NCBI GenBank assembly: GCA_034509925.1
Contig: CM067537.1
Location: 3,199,501 to 3,263,500, forward strand
Direction: 5' to 3'
Length of the DNA: 64,000 nucleotides
From: Hirudinaria manillensis
Taxonomy: Eukaryota; Annelida; Clitellata; Hirudinida; Hirudinidae
Under the pieces are notes generated by a model. The model saw only the letters and a list, made by a program, of their open reading frames with translations, was not told the DNA's origin and searched no databases. The translations under genes were made by a program, and so were the position numbers. Shown here in pieces: positions 59,986 to 64,000 of this stretch (position 1 is its first letter; every line of letters starts with the position of its first letter).

Positions 59986-60651
59986 TTATGCTGCTGAATA
60001 ATTGATTAACACGATATATATTTTTTTGCGAGTTTTTATTAGAGATTGTTTGTAAAGTTTCTTGTCGATTAACATTGGGCCCACTGGCTCGACCGGCTTC
60101 TTTTCGCACATGTATTGGTCGATTTCCATGTCGAGCTGGTCTTTCGTGGGCTTGCTGACTTCCGTTTTCTGCTGTTTTTGCTGCTTCTTGAAGACTCTCG
60201 ATTTTCTAGTCTTGGGCGGCTGGCGAAAGGTCTTGTCCGTACGGTCGAACGTTTGTCTTTCCCGCTGCTTGGGCAATGTCTCTGTCCTGTCAGAGACGAA
60301 CTTCAACCTCATTGGTCTTCCGTCGAGCGTCATCGCGTTGAACCTTTTCATTGCGCTCGTGGCATCGTTGTGTCTGCAGAAGACGACCTCCCCAGTTCCA
60401 GTGCTGGTGCCGTCCTCCTTGTAATAGACTGCGGCTTTCCTGACGGCACCGACCGTGCCGAAAAGACATTCGAGATCCTTTCCGGTCACGTTGTAGCGCA
60501 GGTTGTCGATGAGAATCCTGCACTTACCGTCGTTCGCAAAGGATTTTTTCTCGATGATTTTCCTCCCGTCCATGGCTGGCCTCCTCTTGTCTCTCTTGAC
60601 AAACGAGTTAGCTTCAACTTTCGTTAACTTCGGTGCGGCCGTAGGATACAT
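59986..60651 (-). pseudogene. ALYREF-like unit 21, frameshift at the last codons (221 aa)
   Basis: An extra G in TTGGGCCC (about 60076-60081) shifts the frame after EPVG, so reading runs through the normal stop into the 3' UTR for about 30 more residues. The RRM and C-terminal helix are unaffected, so the protein could still work. Confidence 0.78.
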
Positions 60652-60936
60652 TTTGTAACTTGGAAGAACTATGGAAACGTACAGAGTGCTGTGTTGTTTT
60701 GCTAGAGAGGTAACTGTCGTCGACGACTAAACGTTTTGGCAAAAAAGATGCTGGATATATAATTATTTTTCTATTAATTTTTTCTGCTAGTATTAAAAAA
60801 ATTTTTTTTATTTCTCCCATTCCTTTACGTATTAAAAAATATTTAAAAATTATTTATGCTGCTGAATAGTTGATTAACACGATATATATTTTTTTGCGAG
60901 TTTTTATTAGAGATTGTTTGTAAAGTTTCTTGTCGA

Positions 60937-61518
60937 TTAACATTGGCCCACTGGCTCGACCGGCTTCTTTTCGCACATGTATTGGTCGATTTCCATGTCG
61001 AGCTGGTCTTTCGTGGGCTTGCTGACTTCCGTTTTCTGCTGTTTTTGCTGCTTCTTGAAGACTCTCGATTTTCTAGTCTTGGGCGGCTGGCGAAAGGTCT
61101 TGTCCGTACGGTCGAACGTTTGTCTTTCCCGCTGCTTGGGCAATGTCTCTGTCCTGTCAGAGACGAACTTCAACCTCATTGGTCTTCCGTCGAGCGTCAT
61201 CGCGTTGAACCTTTTCATTGCGCTCGTGGCATCGTTGTGTCTGCAGAAGACGACCTCCCCAGTTCCAGTGCTGGTACCGTCCTCCTTGTAATAGACTGTG
61301 GCTTTCCTGACGGCACCGACCGTGCCGAAAAGACATTCGAGATCCTTTCCGGTCACGTTGTAGCGCAGGTTGTCGATGAGAATCCTGCACTTACCGTCGT
61401 TCGCAAAGGATTTTTTCTCGATGATTTTCCTCCCGTCCATGGCTGGCCTCCTCTTGTCTCTCTTGACAAACGAGTTAGCTTCAACTTTCGTTAACTTCGG
61501 TGCGGCCGTAGGATACAT
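60937..61518 (-). CDS. ALYREF-like RRM protein, unit 22
   Basis: Ala74-to-Thr in the RRM (RKATVYY) plus a silent GGT codon; both are shared with unit 23. Confidence 0.88.
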   Translation of the reverse strand: MYPTAAPKLTKVEANSFVKRDKRRPAMDGRKIIEKKSFANDGKCRILIDNLRYNVTGKDLECLFGTVGAVRKATVYYKEDGTSTGTGEVVFCRHNDATSAMKRFNAMTLDGRPMRLKFVSDRTETLPKQRERQTFDRTDKTFRQPPKTRKSRVFKKQQKQQKTEVSKPTKDQLDMEIDQYMCEKKPVEPVGQC

Positions 61519-61803
61519 TTTGTAACTTGGAAGAACTATGGAAACGTACAGAGTGCTGTGTTGTTTTGCTAGAGAGGTAACTGTCGTCGACGACTAAACG
61601 TTTTGGCAAAAAAGATGCTGGATATATAATTATTTTTCTATTAATTTTTTTCTGCTATTATTAAAAAAAAAATTTTTTTCCCCCCATTCCTTTACGTATT
61701 AAAAAATATTTAAAAATTATTTATGCTGCTGAATAATTGATTAACACGATATATATTTTTTTGCGAGTTTTTATTAGAGATTGTTTGTAAAGTTTCTTGT
61801 CGA

Positions 61804-62385
61804 TTAACATTGGCCCACTGGCTCGACCGGCTTCTTTTCGCACATGTATTGGTCGATTTCCATGTCGAGCTGGTCTTTCGTGGGCTTGCTGACTTCCGTT
61901 TTCTGCTGTTTTTGCTGCTTCTTGAAGACTCTCGATTTTCTAGTCTTGGGCGGCTGGCGAAAGGTCTTGTCCGTACGGTCGAACGTTTGTCTTTCCCGCT
62001 GCTTGGGCAATGTCTCTGTCCTGTCAGAGACGAACTTCAACCTCATTGGTCTTCCGTCGAGCGTCATCGCGTTGAACCTTTTCATTGCGCTCGTGGCATC
62101 GTTGTGTCTGCAGAAGACGACCTCCCCAGTTCCAGTGCTGGTACCGTCCTCCTTGTAATAGACTGTGGCTTTCCTGACGGCACCGACCGTGCCGAAAAGA
62201 CATTCGAGATCCTTTCCGGTCACGTTGTAGCGCAGGTTGTCGATGAGAATCCTGCACTTACCGTCGTTCGCAAAGGATTTTTTCTCGATGATTTTCCTCC
62301 CGTCCATGGCTGGCCTCCTCTTGTCTCTCTTGACAAACGAGTTAGCTTCAACTTTCGTTAACTTCGGTGCGGCCGTAGGATACAT
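61804..62385 (-). CDS. ALYREF-like RRM protein, unit 23
   Basis: Same Thr74 variant as unit 22, so one was probably copied from the other. The spacer carries CTATTATT instead of CTAGTATT, as do its neighbours to the right. Confidence 0.88.
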   Translation of the reverse strand: MYPTAAPKLTKVEANSFVKRDKRRPAMDGRKIIEKKSFANDGKCRILIDNLRYNVTGKDLECLFGTVGAVRKATVYYKEDGTSTGTGEVVFCRHNDATSAMKRFNAMTLDGRPMRLKFVSDRTETLPKQRERQTFDRTDKTFRQPPKTRKSRVFKKQQKQQKTEVSKPTKDQLDMEIDQYMCEKKPVEPVGQC

Positions 62386-62669
62386 TTTGTAACTTGGAAG
62401 AACTATGGAAACGTACAGAGTGCTGTGTTGTTTTGCTAGAGAGGTAACTGTCGTCGACGACTAAACGTTTTGGCAAAAAAGATGCTGGATATATAATTAT
62501 TTTTCTATTAATTTTTTTCTGCTATTATTAAAAAAAAATTTTTTTCCCCCCATTCCTTTACGTATTAAAAAATATTTAAAAATTATTTATGCTGCTGAAT
62601 AATTGATTAACACGATATATATTTTTTTGCGAGTTTTTATTAGAGATTGTTTGTAAAGTTTCTTGTCGA

Positions 62670-63251
62670 TTAACATTGGCCCACTGGCTCGACCGGCTTC
62701 TTTTCGCACATGTATTGGTCGATTTCCATGTCGAGCTGGTCTTTCGTGGGCTTGCTGACTTCCGTTTTCTGCTGTTTTTGCTGCTTCTTGAAGACTCTCG
62801 ATTTTCTAGTCTTGGGCGGCTGGCGAAAGGTCTTGTCCGTACGGTCGAACGTTTGTCTTTCCCGCTGCTTGGGCAATGTCTCTGTCCTGTCAGAGACGAA
62901 CTTCAACCTCATTGGTCTTCCGTCGAGCGTCATCGCGTTGAACCTTTTCATTGCGCTCGTGGCATCGTTGTGTCTGCAGAAGACGACCTCCCCAGTTCCA
63001 GTGCTGGTGCCGTCCTCCTTGTAATAGACTGCGGCTTTCCTGACGGCACCGACCGTGCCGAAAAGACATTCGAGATCCTTTCCGGTCACGTTGTAGCGCA
63101 GGTTGTCGATGAGAATCCTGCACTTACCGTCGTTCGCAAAGGATTTTTTCTCGATGATTTTCCTCCCGACCATGGCTGGCCTCCTCTTGTCTCTCTTGAC
63201 AAACGAGTTAGCTTCAACTTTCGTTAACTTCGGTGCGGCCGTAGGATACAT
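62670..63251 (-). CDS. ALYREF-like RRM protein, unit 24
   Basis: Private Asp28-to-Val change (AMVGRK) in the N-terminal tail; otherwise the majority protein. Confidence 0.88.
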   Translation of the reverse strand: MYPTAAPKLTKVEANSFVKRDKRRPAMVGRKIIEKKSFANDGKCRILIDNLRYNVTGKDLECLFGTVGAVRKAAVYYKEDGTSTGTGEVVFCRHNDATSAMKRFNAMTLDGRPMRLKFVSDRTETLPKQRERQTFDRTDKTFRQPPKTRKSRVFKKQQKQQKTEVSKPTKDQLDMEIDQYMCEKKPVEPVGQC

Positions 63252-63534
63252 TTTGTAACTTGGAAGAACTATGGAAACGTACAGAGTGCTGTGTTGTTTT
63301 GCTAGAGAGGTAACTGTCGTCGACGACTAAACGTTTTGGCAAAAAAGATGCTGGATATATAATTATTTTTCTATTAATTTTTTCTGCTATTATTAAAAAA
63401 AAAAATTTTTACACACCATTCCTTTACGTATTAAAAAATATTTAAAAATTATTTATGCTGCTGAATAATTGATTAACACGATATATATTTTTTGCGAGTT
63501 TTTATTAGAGATTGTTTGTAAAGTTTCTTGTCGA

Positions 63535-64000
63535 TTAACATTGGCCCACTGGCTCGACCGGCTTCTTTTCGCACATGTATTGGTCGATTTCCATGTCGAG
63601 CTGGTCTTTCGTGGGCTTGCTGACTTCCGTTTTCTGCTGTTTTTGCTGCTTCTTGAAGACTCTCGATTTTCTAGTCTTGGGCGGCTGGCGAAAGGTCTTG
63701 TCCGTACGGTCGAACGTTTGTCTTTCCCGCTGCTTGGGCAATGTCTCTGTCCTGTCAGAGACGAACTTCAACCTCATTGGTCTTCCGTCGAGCGTCATCG
63801 CGTTGAACCTTTTCATTGCGCTCGTGGCATCGTTGTGTCTGCAGAAGACGACCTCCCCAGTTCCAGTGCTGGTACCGTCCTCCTTGTAATAGACTGCGGC
63901 TTTCCTGACGGCACCGACCGTGCCGAAAAGACATTCGAGATCCTTTCCGGTCACGTTGTAGCGCAGGTTGTCGATGAGAATCCTGCACTTACCGTCGTTC
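63535..64000 (-). CDS. ALYREF-like RRM protein, unit 25, cut by the window end
   Basis: The C-terminal 155 or so codons are present, ending at the normal stop. The frame is open at the window edge, so the start lies beyond 64000. It shares the silent GGT codon of units 22 and 23 but not their Thr74. Confidence 0.88.
   Translation of the reverse strand, partial: NDGKCRILIDNLRYNVTGKDLECLFGTVGAVRKAAVYYKEDGTSTGTGEVVFCRHNDATSAMKRFNAMTLDGRPMRLKFVSDRTETLPKQRERQTFDRTDKTFRQPPKTRKSRVFKKQQKQQKTEVSKPTKDQLDMEIDQYMCEKKPVEPVGQC

Larger units (their letters stand above)
40134..64000 (-). repeat. Tandem array of ALYREF-like gene units, period about 866-878 bp (coding satellite)
   Basis: Head-to-tail units, all transcribed leftward and nearly identical, continue off the right edge. 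Successive ORF starts are spaced 865-866 or 875-878 bp apart; the extra 10-11 bases are one more copy of a TAAAAAATAT-type motif in the spacer. One unit is 923 bp because of an internal duplication. There are 25 ORF-bearing units, two scrambled units (52872-54800) and two partial units at the left edge. Unit 1 and the edge partials are the most divergent, as expected when exchange homogenises the interior more than the ends. Confidence 0.97.

Noticed and set aside
40134..64000. CRISPR array, or rRNA/5S or histone repeat
   Set aside because: The unit is about 870 bp with one protein-coding RRM gene in a eukaryotic context; no short spaced repeats, no rRNA sequence and no histone fold.

Overview
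The window is AT-rich animal nuclear DNA. GT-AG introns interrupt recognisable metazoan genes: OSGEPL1, a cholinesterase, a PAN/fibrinogen-domain lectin-like gene and ALYREF-like genes. There is also a CR1/Jockey-type LINE, many trinucleotide microsatellites and polyadenylation signals. Nothing suggests a prokaryote or a virus. The gene set fits an invertebrate bilaterian; the species and phylum cannot be fixed from sequence alone.

Layout. 1.1-3.5 kb (-): a three-exon, Ser-rich gene with no recognised family; its exon phases fit together. 4.9-10.0 kb (+): a complete nine-exon OSGEPL1 (mitochondrial tRNA t6A synthesis), with a 5'-truncated LINE in its last intron. 11.5-13.5 kb (+): a secreted protein with a PAN/apple-like N-terminus and a fibrinogen-related domain. 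18.4-20.6 kb (-): a cholinesterase-type carboxylesterase with the full catalytic triad and the conserved last intron. 20.6-39.3 kb: mostly gene-free DNA with long (ATT)n/(ATA)n and (GAT)n/(CAT)n tracts, an (ATATA)n tract, a 12-bp-type minisatellite, a short inverted-repeat element and two copies of a short dispersed repeat. 39.4-40.2 kb (+): a SAP-domain ORF that runs into the last region.

40.1-64.0 kb: a tandem array running off the right edge. Its roughly 866-878 bp unit is an intronless gene on the minus strand for a short ALYREF-like RNA-export adaptor (RRM plus C-terminal UAP56-binding-like motif). Each unit carries its own TATA-like element, a 12-bp perfect palindrome, a 193-codon ORF and an AATAAA signal. 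I count 25 ORF-bearing units: 21 intact, 3 frameshifted and 1 cut by the window end. Two scrambled units lie in the middle and two partial units at the left edge. The array, a 'coding satellite' of an mRNA-export adaptor, is the main discovery here. Its left junction has made a chimeric ORF: the last 36 or so codons of the SAP gene are antisense to the start and promoter of a repeat unit.

The genes do not form one pathway. OSGEPL1, the cholinesterase and the lectin-like gene look like ordinary single-copy neighbours. Only the SAP ORF and the ALYREF array are physically and evolutionarily joined.
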